From: Adiantum capillus-veneris | Lineage: Eukaryota; Streptophyta; Polypodiopsida; Polypodiales; Pteridaceae | Assembly (NCBI GenBank): GCA_014529385.2 | Contig: CM043945.1 | Span: 99,483,463-99,547,462 of the forward strand | Direction of reading: 5' to 3' | Length of the DNA stretch: 64,000 nucleotides | Shown: one piece after another, positions 45,021-55,890 of the stretch | Position numbering within the stretch: the stretch's first letter is position 1 | Layout: every line of letters starts with the position of its first letter | The notes under the pieces: model-generated | The model's input: only the letters and a program-made list of their open reading frames with translations | Told to the model about the DNA's origin: nothing | Database searches by the model: none | Translations under genes and position numbers: made by a program

Positions 45021-48000
45021 ATGGAGCAAGAATCTCACACTGTATGTGACTGCTCTCAGCCTCACTGTGAACTGTGTGCTATGTATGCTGTTGATGCGGT
45101 CAAGGAATATCATGCTAGGAGAAAGAGGGAGCAGCGTGCTAAGAACAAGCTTGAGCAGGTAGCACGTGAGGAAGATAATGATCAAAATGGTGCTGATGAT
45201 GCAAAGCATCAAAGACTTTGCAATGACCTTGTTATGCTCTTCAATAGGCGTACAAAGGCCCTCGATGTTGCATCACGCTCAGATATTTTGTGCAAGTTTG
45301 TCAATCATCCTTCTCTTGGAGACCTTGAAATGCCCAGGGCACAAACAACCTTCGTTGAAGCCATACACAACACAATAGATGCAATCAAATTACCCAAGAG
45401 CGGACAGGAGCTCTTTCTTAAAAGGTTCATCACCACAATGCTTATGAATGTTGAGTGTACATCTACCTCAAAAGTGAATGTTTCAGCTACATCTAAGTTG
45501 CTAAATTTGCACAAGAGGAACTTCATAACTGCAAAGAATCGGTTGAGGGCAGCAGGTGATGGAAATTTGCCAATCTCTTTGTGTGCTCGACAGCCCATGG
45601 ATCGTGGCTTCATAACACCTGATGAGAAAGAGTTGATCTTCTCTTTTTGGATGTCTAACACTCGTGTTTCACCCAATAAGAAGGATGTGTGCAGAAAGCG
45701 TATTGGAAGAAATTCATATGTCAAACATCCTGTGCATCTTCTTGAACAATCTCAGGTAATAACTTGCTTCACTATATCCATTTTTGTTTTCTAATATTTG
45801 CATTCATGACCTATATTCTCTATAAATGGGTTGATAAGATTAGATATGAAATCGGATATGAAGGAAGTTATAAATGGAAATAAGGGGAATCTGTATTTGG
45901 TCCTAGACTAAGAGTAGATAAATATTGGATGTGAAGGAGAATATAAATGGAAACATAGTTTTTATCATACGCGTATGTTTGTTGAAACATACGTTTGCAG
46001 ACGCATACTTTCACACACGTATGATATGTATAAACTGGTTAGGTAAAAAACTGGTTTACATAACCAGTAAAAATCTTTTAACACCTATTTCTCACTGGTA
46101 TACATAGTGGTTAAGTGTTCACATGTACTCGTCAAGTGTTCACATGTACTGTTTGTCATGTTAGATAGGTAAAAAACATATATGTTTGAAAGGAAAATAG
46201 TGGTTTACATATCCAATAAATTTTTTTGTACACTTATTTCTCACTGGTATACATCGTGATTAATTCCTCACATGTACTGGTTAGGTAAATAACATACCGG
46301 TTTTAAATGAAAAGACTGGTTTACATTAGCAGTCAGAACATTTGAATTGGTTGACACTTATATACCACTGAACGTACCAAGGACATGTGTTCATTTTTTT
46401 TAACACATTTTTCTCACCGGTATACATCGTGGTTAAGTGCTTACATGTACTGGTTAGTAAATAACCGGTTTTAAATGAAAAGACTCGTTTACATCAGCAG
46501 TAAGAATATTTGAACAAGTTGACACTTATATACCACTGGTACGTACCAAGGGCATGTGTTCATTCTTTTTAACACTTATTTATCACTGGTATACATCGTG
46601 GTTAAGTGCTCACTTGTACTGGTTAGGTAAATAACATACCGGTTATAAATGAAAAGACTGGTTTACATCATCAGTAAGAACATTTGCACTGGTTGACACT
46701 TATATACCACTGGTACGTACCAAGGACATGTGTTCATATATACTGGTTTACCTAACCAATTAAGTGAAAAAACATAGTGGTTTGAAATAAAAATACTGGT
46801 TTATAGTAATGTAACAGTTTTCCTCAAAACCTGCAGTTTTCTTCAATGTTCTTTAACCATATATGTCTTTCATTGTAGGTGGAGCTCTTTCTCAACTTCA
46901 AAGAACAATACCCTGAAATTGTAATAAGGCAGCGGGCGTTTGAGTACATGAAGCCACATTTTGTGCAGAAATTGAGAGACCAATATACTTGCTGCTGCAT
47001 TTCACATGTTCAAATGTCCTTCCTAAAAGATGCCATAAATCACATGCGAAGTTCTGTATTCGGTATGCATGGAAAAGCTTGCCATTGTCAATGCAACATA
47101 TGCAAAGACAATGGTGGATGCAAAGCACCAAAAAACCCTATCAAGAGTGTAACAGCCTTATTGGACTCTATACTGTGTCCTAAATCAGATACGTCCACCT
47201 TCCATGCCCTTGCCTGCTTGAGTGGTCAATGTAAAAGGTGTGGCCCGGATAAGTTAGACTTTTGTGCTGCAAAGTCTGCATTTATTGCTAAAAATATTGT
47301 GGTGAAGATTTTTGAGGACCTAGAAGTAGGAACTGCGCGTGACGGTCTGAAGAAGAAAAGGAAAGTCTTGTCGCATAAGGAAATATCATGCCAGGATCTC
47401 TCAGTCATGTTCAAAGACCATCTTAAGAAATACATAATGCATAATTTTGTGTATAGATGGCAAGCAGAACAATACAAGGAATGTATACAAAGCTTTCCAG
47501 AAGATGTTGTTGTGTCAGTTGTTGACTTTGCTGAAAATTATAGTTTCAAAGAACAAAATGAGATTCAGTCCATGCACTGGTATTCAAATCAAGTAACTAT
47601 TTTTGTGCACATAACATATTTCCCAATTGCAGGTAACGACATCACCCTAGATCAGTATTATTTCTTTTGTATTAAGCCTTCAATAATTTCTGATTTTTAT
47701 ATTAAGAAGGTGACATCCACAAGACAATTCACTTCTTCATTTCAGATGACAAGCAACATGACACACATTTTGTTCAACATTGTTTTCTGAAACATGCGGA
47801 ATGGCTAAAGCAATTTGGTCTAAATATAAAACGTCATTGGGTATGGTCTGATGGAGCAGCTTCACAATTCAAAGCAAGAAGACCATTCTATTTCCTTGCC
47901 AGGTATACCATGTTCTAACAAACATTATCTGAAGGTGGTTTTAATATAGAGACCTATAATAGTGGCATTAAAGTTGTAATAAAATGCTTGTCTAACATCA

Positions 48001-48848
48001 GTAATATTATAATACGTGTTTTTTTCGGTAATTTTATCGTGCCAAGAGTATATTAATCTTCTTCTATCCATTGAATAAATTGCAGATACAGTGTTTTTAC
48101 TGGATGGAAAATGTCTTGGAACTTTTTTGGATCCGGACATGGTAAGGGAGAACACGACGGTGCGGGAGCAGTGATAAAAAGGTCTTTAACTCAATACCAA
48201 TTGCAGCCAAACTGCCCAAAGATAGACTGTGCTACAGATGTTGTGGCATTATTGAGACGGACCTTGTCAGATGGTGCTACAGCCACCTATGCATCCTAGG
48301 CCTGTTATGTAAGCAGGATTTTTTGGGTGATTGAATTGGGAGATGTCGAAAGGGGAAAAAATTGGGATGTGAAGGTTGTAAAAAATACCCGCTCAATGCA
48401 CTCTGTTTCTGCATATTCAGAGCATGATACAACTGATTTGAGAACACGTTCACTGTCTTGTTTCTGTAGTGCATGTAAACAGGAAAAGTGGAGGAGATGT
48501 GTGAGCAAGTCACACGTTCCTTTCTGGACATACCTTATTTTGGAGCTTACAGAAGAAGGGGAAGACGATGACGACGAAATAAATGAGGATGCAGCATATG
48601 AAGGACACTATGACACCCTCAGTCAAGCTCTTATTATTGGTGATAATTTTGCTGTTCCCGCACCAAATGACAATGAAGAAAAAGTGGATTTCTATATAGT
48701 GAAATGCACTGCAGCTATTCAAGATTTTCATTCAGACATTGAAGATGACTCGGGCAATATCATTGGGCGAGGATCCTATGCTATCAAAGGGTTTTATTAT
48801 CGTATGATAAATGAGCAGACCTACGAGCTTTTGGACAAAAAGCCATAG
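45021..48848 (+). pseudogene. DDE-type transposase, four exons, one premature stop
   Basis: Exons 45021-45755, 46879-47632, 47746-47902 and 48086-48848 have GT-AG boundaries and consistent phases (0, 1, 2), giving about 802 residues. The N-terminus has a Cys/His cluster (CDCSQPHCELC) and a basic stretch (HARRKREQRAKNK). A Cys-rich region follows (CHCQCNICKDNGGC ... CGPDKLDFC; residues about 314-374). Candidate catalytic residues are D461 in VVSVVDFAENY, D532 in VWSDGAASQFKARRPF, and E571 or D573 in NFFGSGHGKGEHDGAGAV. The same block order is familiar from animal and plant transposase-like proteins, which I associate with Sola. One TAG at 48297-48299 interrupts the frame after the catalytic core; the acidic C-terminus continues in frame to a TAG at 48848. 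Chosen start: ATG at 45021, next to the Cys cluster; an upstream in-frame ATG at 44955 is possible. Confidence 0.82.
46075..46745. repeat. About 170-bp tandem repeats in transposase intron 1
   Basis: Three to four copies (starting near 46095, 46244, 46417 and 46586) of a unit containing CTGGTATACATCGTGGTTAA, GTACTGGTTAGGTAAATAAC, GAAAAGACTGGTTTACATCA and CCACTGGTACGTACCAAGG. ACCGGTT cores recur in each unit. Intron 1 (45756-46878) is largely made of this array. Confidence 0.88.
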
Positions 48849-49019
48849 GTGTTCATATATTCACATCTTGTTCGGGCAATCAAAATCCCCATGATACCCC
48901 ATCCCAGCAACTCAAAACTATATACAATATCACTTGATGTCAGTGAGTCTATCTACAATAGTATGCCTTTTGAGCTGTAACCATCTTAAGAAATACATAA
49001 TGCATAATTTTGTGTATAT

Positions 49020-49055
49020 CTGCCTATTACTGTAAACTGAACTGTCTCCCTCTCC

Positions 49056-49089
<34 letters not shown>

Positions 49090-49233
49090 TTGTCACTTCT
49101 CAGTATCATTTCTATATCATACCAGTCATTTCTCAGTATCATACCGGTATCATACCAGTCAATTCCCAGTATCATACCGGTATGATACAATATCATACCA
49201 GTCATTTCCCCCTATCATACCCATATCATACAT

Positions 49234-49285
<52 letters not shown>

Positions 49286-49379
49286 ATTTCTAAACATCAT
49301 ACCAGTCATTTCTCAGTATCATACCGGTATGATACTGAGGAGTGACTGGTATGATACCGGTATTATACAAGTTCCTCTG

Positions 49380-49423
<44 letters not shown>

Positions 49424-49704
49424 TCATTTCTCAGTATCCTCTCTTTGTCATTTCTCAGTATCATACCAGTCACTTCTCAGTATCATACCGGTATCATACC
49501 AGTCCCTCTCTCTCTCTATGTGTGTGTGTGTGTGTGTGTAACGTCTCAGTATCATACCGGTCACTCCACAATATCATACCGGTATCATACCAGTCCCTCT
49601 CCCTCTCTCTGTCACTGCTAAGTATCATACCGGTCACTCCTCAGTATCATACCGGTATCATATTAGTCACTTCACAGTATCATACCAGTCACTTCTCAGT
49701 ATAA

Positions 49705-49802
<98 letters not shown>

Positions 49803-49904
49803 TCACTTCTCAATATCATACCGGTCACTTCTCAGTATCATACCTATATCATACCAATCACTTGAAAGAATCATACCGGTATCATACATGTCACTTCTTT
49901 GTAT

Positions 49905-49944
<40 letters not shown>

Positions 49945-49995
49945 TCTCAGTATCATACCAATCATGCCCAATATAATACCGTTATCAGACACTCT
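49020..49995. repeat. (CT)n tracts interleaved with ATACCGGTAT array
   Basis: Blocks of CAGTATCATACCGGTATCAT and CATACCAGTCACTTCTCAGT alternate with long (CT)n runs, the longest about 94 bp at 49706-49799. I count about eight full ATACCGGTAT palindromes and several half sites. It lies between the convergent 3' ends of the transposase and phosphatase genes. Confidence 0.95.
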
Positions 49996-50182
49996 CTCTC
50001 ACTCTCTCCTTTTATTTGCAATATACTTCAAATATAGAATACAACTTATTTCCGTGCAACTTGCTTGTAAATGTATTATACATGAATTCTGTTACATTGA
50101 TTGAGCCTTTTGGCTGAGTAATTCTCCATTTACATCCATCGACAAAAAAATACATCGACAAAAGTCGCCCACTTCACAGACT

Positions 50183-51042
50183 TTATGAAGCTTTCTTTTT
50201 ATATAAAAAATATGTTCCTTTCTTCTTGAAAAAGTCAATCCGCCATTTCCAATAAAAACGACGCACATAGGTGTCGTCAGGTTGTCCGTCTGCACAAATT
50301 ACAGTCCTCTTTGTATACTCAATTCTGTCCTTAGAGTACAACAAGTGTGCCAGCCAGTTTATGACAGTGGTTGACAGAAAACAGGCGCGCACTTCTTTAG
50401 ACTGCTTTTCTAGCTTGGGAAAAACAAGAAATGACCCCAATGGATTAAACATTAGCTTATATCCAGAATCATCAAAGATAAGTGTGTCAGGTGGTAGGTC
50501 AGGAAAATTTTTGAGATTCTTGTGGAACACCGGTTTATCTATCGCGCCCAATTTAAAAGGGGCCCTTGTGCACTGCGCCTGACTTACCACTCTATTGAAT
50601 CTTTTGTGGTGGTCAGGGAACACTGTCGCTAGCGTGCGTTTGAGCTTCTCAAACTTGCAGCAGCTCCATATCCACACTTCGAACCATCTGAAACAAAAAT
50701 TCAGAAACACTTATGCATCGGGCCTTACCCAAAACTATGTATCCCCTTCAACAACATACCGCATTTCTGGCCAGTGGGGCAATTCTTCACCATATTTTCC
50801 ATCAAATTTCTTGAGCAGTAATCCATTAAGGTCCAAAATGAGAACCCTACGCTAGACGCTCAACGGAGGTGGTGGTCTCTGCCATATCAGTGGGATTCTT
50901 TTAATTAGTCTATACCATAGAGGAAACACGAGCACTGCAGGAGACAACACGCAATTCCATATTGCACGAATGTCAGCCCTGCCATTCTGCTTGTCAGCCC
51001 TGAACCTATCTGCAAGGCGCCATTCTTCAACTCAAAACATAT
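50183..51042 (-). pseudogene. FCP1/NLI-interacting-factor-like HAD phosphatase
   Basis: Minus-strand exons 51042-50760 and 50687-50183 are separated by a 72-bp GT-AG intron. Exon 1 carries WRLADRFRADK and HAD motif I as VLILDLNGLLLK; the first Asp is kept, and the second acidic position is Asn, as in plant FCP1-like proteins of the LDLNG type. Exon 2 has motif II in WFEVWIWSC, a CTRAPFKL...NLKNFPDL linker, and the late motif TLIFDDSGYKLMFNPLGS followed by FLVFP. This is the family pattern (TLL.DDS.YK...NP....FP). Family members dephosphorylate proteins such as the RNA polymerase II C-terminal tail, but the substrate here is unknown. A TAG interrupts exon 1 just before motif I (SV*RRV), and there is no clear start codon, so an upstream exon is missing or shared with the neighbouring gene. 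The stop is at 50183-50185. Confidence 0.72.
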
Positions 51043-51230
51043 CTGCAGATGCAAAATTACACAAGACTCAAATTTAAATATGCAATTAGGACATATCTAT
51101 AGATTGAAATCATACAATAAAAACACACAATGTTCAAAAATTAGGCACAAGATGAAAGAGACGTCGAATGGGAAAGAAAGTTATATTAATTTCAGAAGTG
51201 GTTACATAAAAAGAAACATGGGGGGGCAAA
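51043..51230. other. Spacer or intron between phosphatase and the five-exon gene
   Basis: 188 bp, A/T-rich, no ORF, ending in an acceptor-like CTGCAG on the minus strand at the phosphatase side. The two minus-strand genes may be one transcription unit. Confidence 0.5.
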
Positions 51231-53809
51231 CTATAATCTTTTGCAGGCTCTGGGTTTAGGGTCAGAACTTGTGCCGGTATTCTGCATCTCCTTAGTGTCT
51301 TCTATGTACATCTCCTCTTCTGGCTGCCCCTGGGTCTCTTCCTCTTCCTTGCTTTTTTGCTCCATTTCAGGCTTCTCATCTCCAGTCTTCTCGATTTTTT
51401 TTCTTTTTGCCTTTCTTATATGCTGAGCAAGGGTCTCCTCGGGACTTCCCTCCAGCCTGACATCTACACGACCATCAGCTTTAGAAAGCTGTGCAGCAAG
51501 AGATCACTTATTAGAGCCATAATCAATGAAAAAACTTACTCTTGCCACGTTGGCCTCGTTTTCTCGGGGTCTTTGATCTTGTCACCCGCACGCTGTCTAG
51601 CAACACATCGTCTTCCTCATTCTGGGTTTTCTCTTCAGCACCAGTCGTACTCTGCTTCTTTACCTCAAAGTTTTGTTCTTCTTCTGTTGTTTCCGAAGCA
51701 GGTTTCTCAGCATTACCAGGGACATTTTCATCAAGCAATACCTCCACAGGTGTCTTGTATGCAGGCGTCACTGCATCGTTCCCTGTGTCTTTACCGGTAG
51801 TAGTTATGAAGCAGCTTGACTCTGAGAAAACATCAGAGAAGACAAAAATCAACCACCTGATTACCCATTGAAACAATTTTCTCACCTGTTTTTGGGAATG
51901 GTTCAACCGGCTTCTTCTTTAGAAGGGATTGGTCTTCTGCAGAAATAACTCTGAGGAAATCCTTAAGCATGCACTTTCCTTTCTCAGCCAAGTGAGCATA
52001 GCAGAATGCATGGTATGCATGTGAACAAGGCAATAGAACAACATGGCTTGAGCGATTGTGAACATGGATTTTTACACCACAGGCATTGCGCACATCAATG
52101 AGAACAACACTATGTCCAGGAGCTGTTACTTGTGCAGGCAAGACTATGGTTTCAGGTAGCATTGGTTGACTAATCATGCCTGTCACGAACGTAACATAGA
52201 GACCAAAGGTTTCCTCATAGTCCAAGCATTTGGATAATTCTTCCTATAGGCAAGAGACCTCTGTTATCAGACAATGTCAAACAGGTATAAAATCGGTATG
52301 AATGCTTGAAAATTGGTATAATGATGTTATCATACCGGTATGATTACATCCTGCTGGTATGATGTTATCCCACCGGTATAATGTTATTATACTGGATAGT
52401 ATAACATCATACCGATAGGATAACATCCGGTAACATCATACCGGTAGGATAACATCCGGTAACATCATACCGGTAGGATAACAGTATACCGGAATCATAA
52501 CATCAAACCGGTTGGATTTTATCATACCGGTTGGATCTAACCATACCGTTCGGATGTAACCATACCAGTAGGATGTTATCATACTGGTGGGATTATCTCC
52601 TAAATCCTACCGGTAAGATAACATCCTACAGGTAGGATATAATCATACCGGTAGGATGTAATCATACCGGTAGGGTATAATCCTACCGGTATGATAACAT
52701 CCTACCGGTATTTTCATCTACCCTTACCGAATATGATATAATCCTACCGGTATGAAAAATCATACTGTATGGTACTTTGCATGTATTATACTACAATCAG
52801 ATGGAGTTAAAAGCATACCTGTGCCTGCTGTAGGGTGGCTTTTGCTTGGTCAAATTTTTCTTGGAGGCTGTCAAGCAAGCCTGTTGGTACATTGGCATCA
52901 TCAGGGAAGTGCATTCGGATGGTGTCAAGGACACCCTCGCAACGGTGCACATCAGCAACAGATTTGACTACTGAATCCTTAGCCTTCTGACACTCGGCTG
53001 ATACATTGTCATGAGATTTTCTTACCTCAACAAGAAGTTCTTGCAAGGAAGTGGATACTTCAACACTAAAGGCAGACTGAGTGGTCGCAAAAAGTCCACT
53101 TCCGACTGGTGTACTTCCGGATGGGGTATTTACTAAGAAGATGGCAGAACCACTTGGGGTACCTGTGGATACTTGGGAAGTCTCTAACTTCCATTGTTCT
53201 CTTTTCCTATCTAAGTGACCTTCATTGGTCACATTCTTCACCACCTCAGATGCAAACTCAGCCCACTTTACCGGACCTGTGCATACGAAATAAACCTATC
53301 CGCGTGCAAACTTGACTCCCAGCAGATAGTTTGGTGGTTTGGATTGGTACACCTGCTTGTAGAGCTGGTAGAGTTCCTTGTAGTGATCCGGCCTTGCTGT
53401 TTTTATCGGCACTTTTTTCTCCTTCACTGGAAGACACGTGAAAACTTTCATCTAGTCGGATATGGGCACATCTGCATCTGTCAACTTCCTAACATCTTTC
53501 CCCTCAAGACTTAACCCATATTCCCTGTGAAAATCCTCCTTCGTTGTACAGAATGATTTTAATGGCACCTCCACATCCTTGGGGTGAACAAAGCGGCTGA
53601 TTTTGGGAGGAGGCTGTAACTTCTGTCTCTGAAAGGAATAAATCCATACTCATTACTCAATGTATCCACACCTCAGTACTCTACTACACACAGGTCCACT
53701 GTACACAACACAGAGAGAGGTGACATACCTTCGTGGGAGAATGTCGGGTCTTTGTGGGGGAGACCTGTCGGGCTGCATTCCTTGGGCTCTTTCTTAGGTC
53801 GCTATCCAT
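51231..53809 (-). pseudogene. Five-exon gene of unknown function carried by the transposon
   Basis: Minus-strand exons 53809-53729, 53628-52819, 52243-51886, 51821-51540 and 51478-51231 join in phase with GT-AG boundaries to 592 codons plus TAG. Exon 5's acceptor is the least certain. Exon 1 is short and basic (MDSDLRKSPRNAARQVSPTK). Exon 2 holds a conserved-looking block (SRFVHPKDVEVPLKSFCTTK, HYKELYQLYKQVYQSKPPNY, CTGPVKWAEFASEVVKN), then a helical, probably coiled-coil segment (VEVSTSLQELLVEVRKSHDN onward). Exon 3 has PCSHAYHAFC, like the C-x-H-x2-H-x2-C half of a RING-H2 finger, without an evident first half. Exons 4-5 are acidic with nuclear-type basic clusters (TRSKTPRKRGQRGK; RKAKRKKIEK). 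Two in-frame TAG codons in exon 2 follow ISD and KFARG, both where Trp would fit. I do not recognise the family. It may be an accessory DNA-binding or nuclear protein of the transposon. Confidence 0.68.
52250..52760. repeat. ATACCGGTAGGATAACATCC array in an intron
   Basis: Intron 2 of the five-exon gene (52244-52818) is mostly 15-25-bp units such as CATACCGGTAGGATAACATC, CTACCGGTATGATAACATCC and CATACCGGTTGGAT. The ACCGGT core is shared with the array at 49020-49995 but the flanks differ. Confidence 0.93.
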
Positions 53810-54092
53810 AGCGAAGGATAAGCAGCGTGCATAGGGGGCTGTAGAGAGAGCTGAGAAAGGTGCAGAAGGAGAAAGGCACAAAGATACAGAGAAGTCACAG
53901 TCATGAAAACATTCAACTGAACATTCGTTCTGACGTGGGCTCCACACGTGTTTTTGAATCCTCCACATGATTTTTAAGATTTTGTATCCTCCACACGAAT
54001 ATTTAATTCAAACAATTCTTGCCCATAACACCAGTTTCATACCCCCTAAATTTTAAGCCTCCAAAAGAAACTTTCAACCGGTTAAAACCGGG
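53810..54092. other. Right sub-terminal region and presumed promoter of the minus-strand genes
   Basis: Non-coding. It contains repeated AATCCTCCACA/GTATCCTCCACA words (53956-53995) and the imperfect palindrome AACCGGTTAAAACCGG just inside the right inverted repeat (54076-54091). Confidence 0.6.
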
Positions 54093-54114
54093 CCACCTAT
54101 TCATGCATCCACCC
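54093..54114 (-). repeat. Right terminal inverted repeat
   Basis: Exact reverse complement of 44580-44601, followed by TGAT (54115-54118). Confidence 0.93.
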
Positions 54115-54439
54115 TGATGTTTAGGTGATGAACATGGATAGAGAAAATGTGGTGTTGAGTCATGAGTGGTTGCATGGGTTAGGTTTCATCATGTAGCTAA
54201 ATAGTATCATGTTTGAATCCACACTGGTATGCATGTGTAGCTGTTGGATGTACCTCTCTCACCACTCATTTTTAGAGCCAAGCTTATGAAGCTCTCTTCA
54301 AATAATGAAATAGAAAATATCTTTTTCTATTACTCTTTGTATCAAATGTTGATAATGATTGTGTTATGAATGAAAAATCCTCAATGCTACATGCTTCTCT
54401 TCACATTCTACATCTCTCTCTATTTCTGATCACAACAAC

Positions 54440-54610
54440 TCCACAGCAAGCAATTGTTGCTCATAAATCAAAGGAAATTTTAATGAAATACATTGATGTT
54501 TTTTGATAAGATTTACCACCTAGTTTACCACAAAAACTCCACAACAAGCAATTGTTGCTCATAAATCAAAGGAAATTTTAACAAAATACATTAATGTTTT
54601 TCCACAAGAT
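54440..54610. repeat. 102-bp tandem duplication
   Basis: CCACAGCAAGCAATTGTTGC...GATTTACCA occurs at 54441-54520 and again from 54540. The second copy leads into gypsy reverse transcriptase sequence. Confidence 0.8.
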
Positions 54611-55890
54611 TTACCAGCGACGTGTTCTATGCAACATGGCATAGATGTGGTTGCTGGTAGTATACATGCTAGCAAATTTTCTTATGGTGGATTGACTCAT
54701 TCTAAAGCTAGTGAGGTGGAACATCAGCTTGTCGACTATCTCAGTTGCGGGTTTATTCTATCTATCGCTCCACCATAGGCCTCCTCCATTTTATTAGTGA
54801 AGAAAAAAGATGGTAGTATGCGCATGTACATAGACTATCATGGCCTTAGTGTGGTTACTATTAGGAATAAGTATCCGTTGTTGCCAAGGGTAAATAAGTT
54901 GTTTAATCAACTCACACATGCACGGTATTTTATGAAAATAGATCTAGGGTTCAGGTATCATCAAGTAAGAATCACACTTGTTGATATACCTAATACTGCT
55001 TTTTAGAACAACTTTGGACATTATGAGTTTTTGATTATGCCTTTTGGTTTAACCAATGCTGCAACTACTTTCATGATACTAATGGATAGTGTTATGAAAC
55101 CGTATCTGGGCAAGTTTTCCATTGTTTGTAATAATGAAATTTTATTTTATATTCCATTTGAGATTGAGCACTTACAACATCTAAGGCAGGTATTTGATCT
55201 TCTTAGGCAAAATTATTTGCCAAAGAGTCCAAGTGTGATCTTTTGAAGACATAAATTCACTATTTGGGGCATTTAATTTTGTTGCAGGCATTCAAATGGA
55301 TCATTTTAAAGTGAAAGCTATTTGTAAGTGGCATCATCCCGTAGAAACTTGGAAGGAGCTCCAAATTTTCTTAGGATTTGCAAGCTTTTATCGCAGATTT
55401 TTAAAAAGCTATGCAAAAATTGATGTTCCTATGATGGACCTTTTGAAAACTGAGGGAAAAACATTTCATTTTGGGGTTCTCAACAACAAAACTTTGAAGC
55501 ACTTAAAGTCAATCCAACTACTGCACCCATATTAGCTAGTGTGGATCCAATAAAACCTTTTGTGCTTGAGACAAATGACAAAAATTGAGCCATTGGAGCA
55601 ACTATTCTTCAAGAGGAACGGCCAATTTCTTTTGCAAGTAAATAATCCATTTACCCCCAACAATTTTATTCTTCTTATGAGAGAGAACTATATGACATAG
55701 TGTTCGCTTTGGAAAAAGGGAGACACTATATGTATGGTGCTAAGTTTGAAATTGTGTTTGACCATGAAAGTATCAAATGTTTTTCACAAAAATCTGACAT
55801 GGTCAAAATGCCTAGTGGGCTGAGATTCTTTAAGAGCATGACACAAAGATATGGTATTGTAAAGGATAGTACATTGTTGTCACCCTGATC
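54600..55890 (+). pseudogene. Ty3/gypsy reverse transcriptase and RNase H
   Basis: [54 protein letters not shown] and [15 protein letters not shown] keep the gypsy RT order. MPFGLTNAATTFMILMDSVM follows. The catalytic Y-x-D-D box is degraded to VCNNEILFY (about 55122-55148). Then come FLGFASFYRRFLKSYAKIDV and an RNase H block (FVLETNDKN, AIGATILQEERPISFASK, SYERELYDIVFALEKGRHYM). Stops and frameshifts are numerous. Dead copy. Confidence 0.88.

Larger units (their letters stand above)
44580..54114 (+). mobile_element. 9.5-kb TIR DNA transposon with three genes (Sola-like)
   Basis: Perfect 22-bp terminal inverted repeats (44580-44601 and 54093-54114; first bases GGGTGGATGCATGAATAG) are flanked by a perfect 4-bp duplication, TGAT (44576-44579 and 54115-54118). 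Inside are a four-exon DDE-type transposase gene on the plus strand and, convergent to it, a five-exon gene of unknown function and an FCP1-like HAD phosphatase, both on the minus strand. Repeat arrays with the ATACCGGTAT core fill the spaces and introns. The 4-bp duplication and the transposase motifs fit the Sola superfamily, as I recall it; this is inference. Every gene carries at least one premature stop, so the copy is probably not autonomous now. Confidence 0.88.

Noticed and set aside
46075-46745. CRISPR-like repeat array
   Set aside because: Long degenerate head-to-tail units without unique spacers, inside a eukaryotic intron.
49010-49704. Plus-strand S/L-rich 'SLSLSL' ORFs
   Set aside because: Translations of (CT)n and the ATACCGGTAT array.
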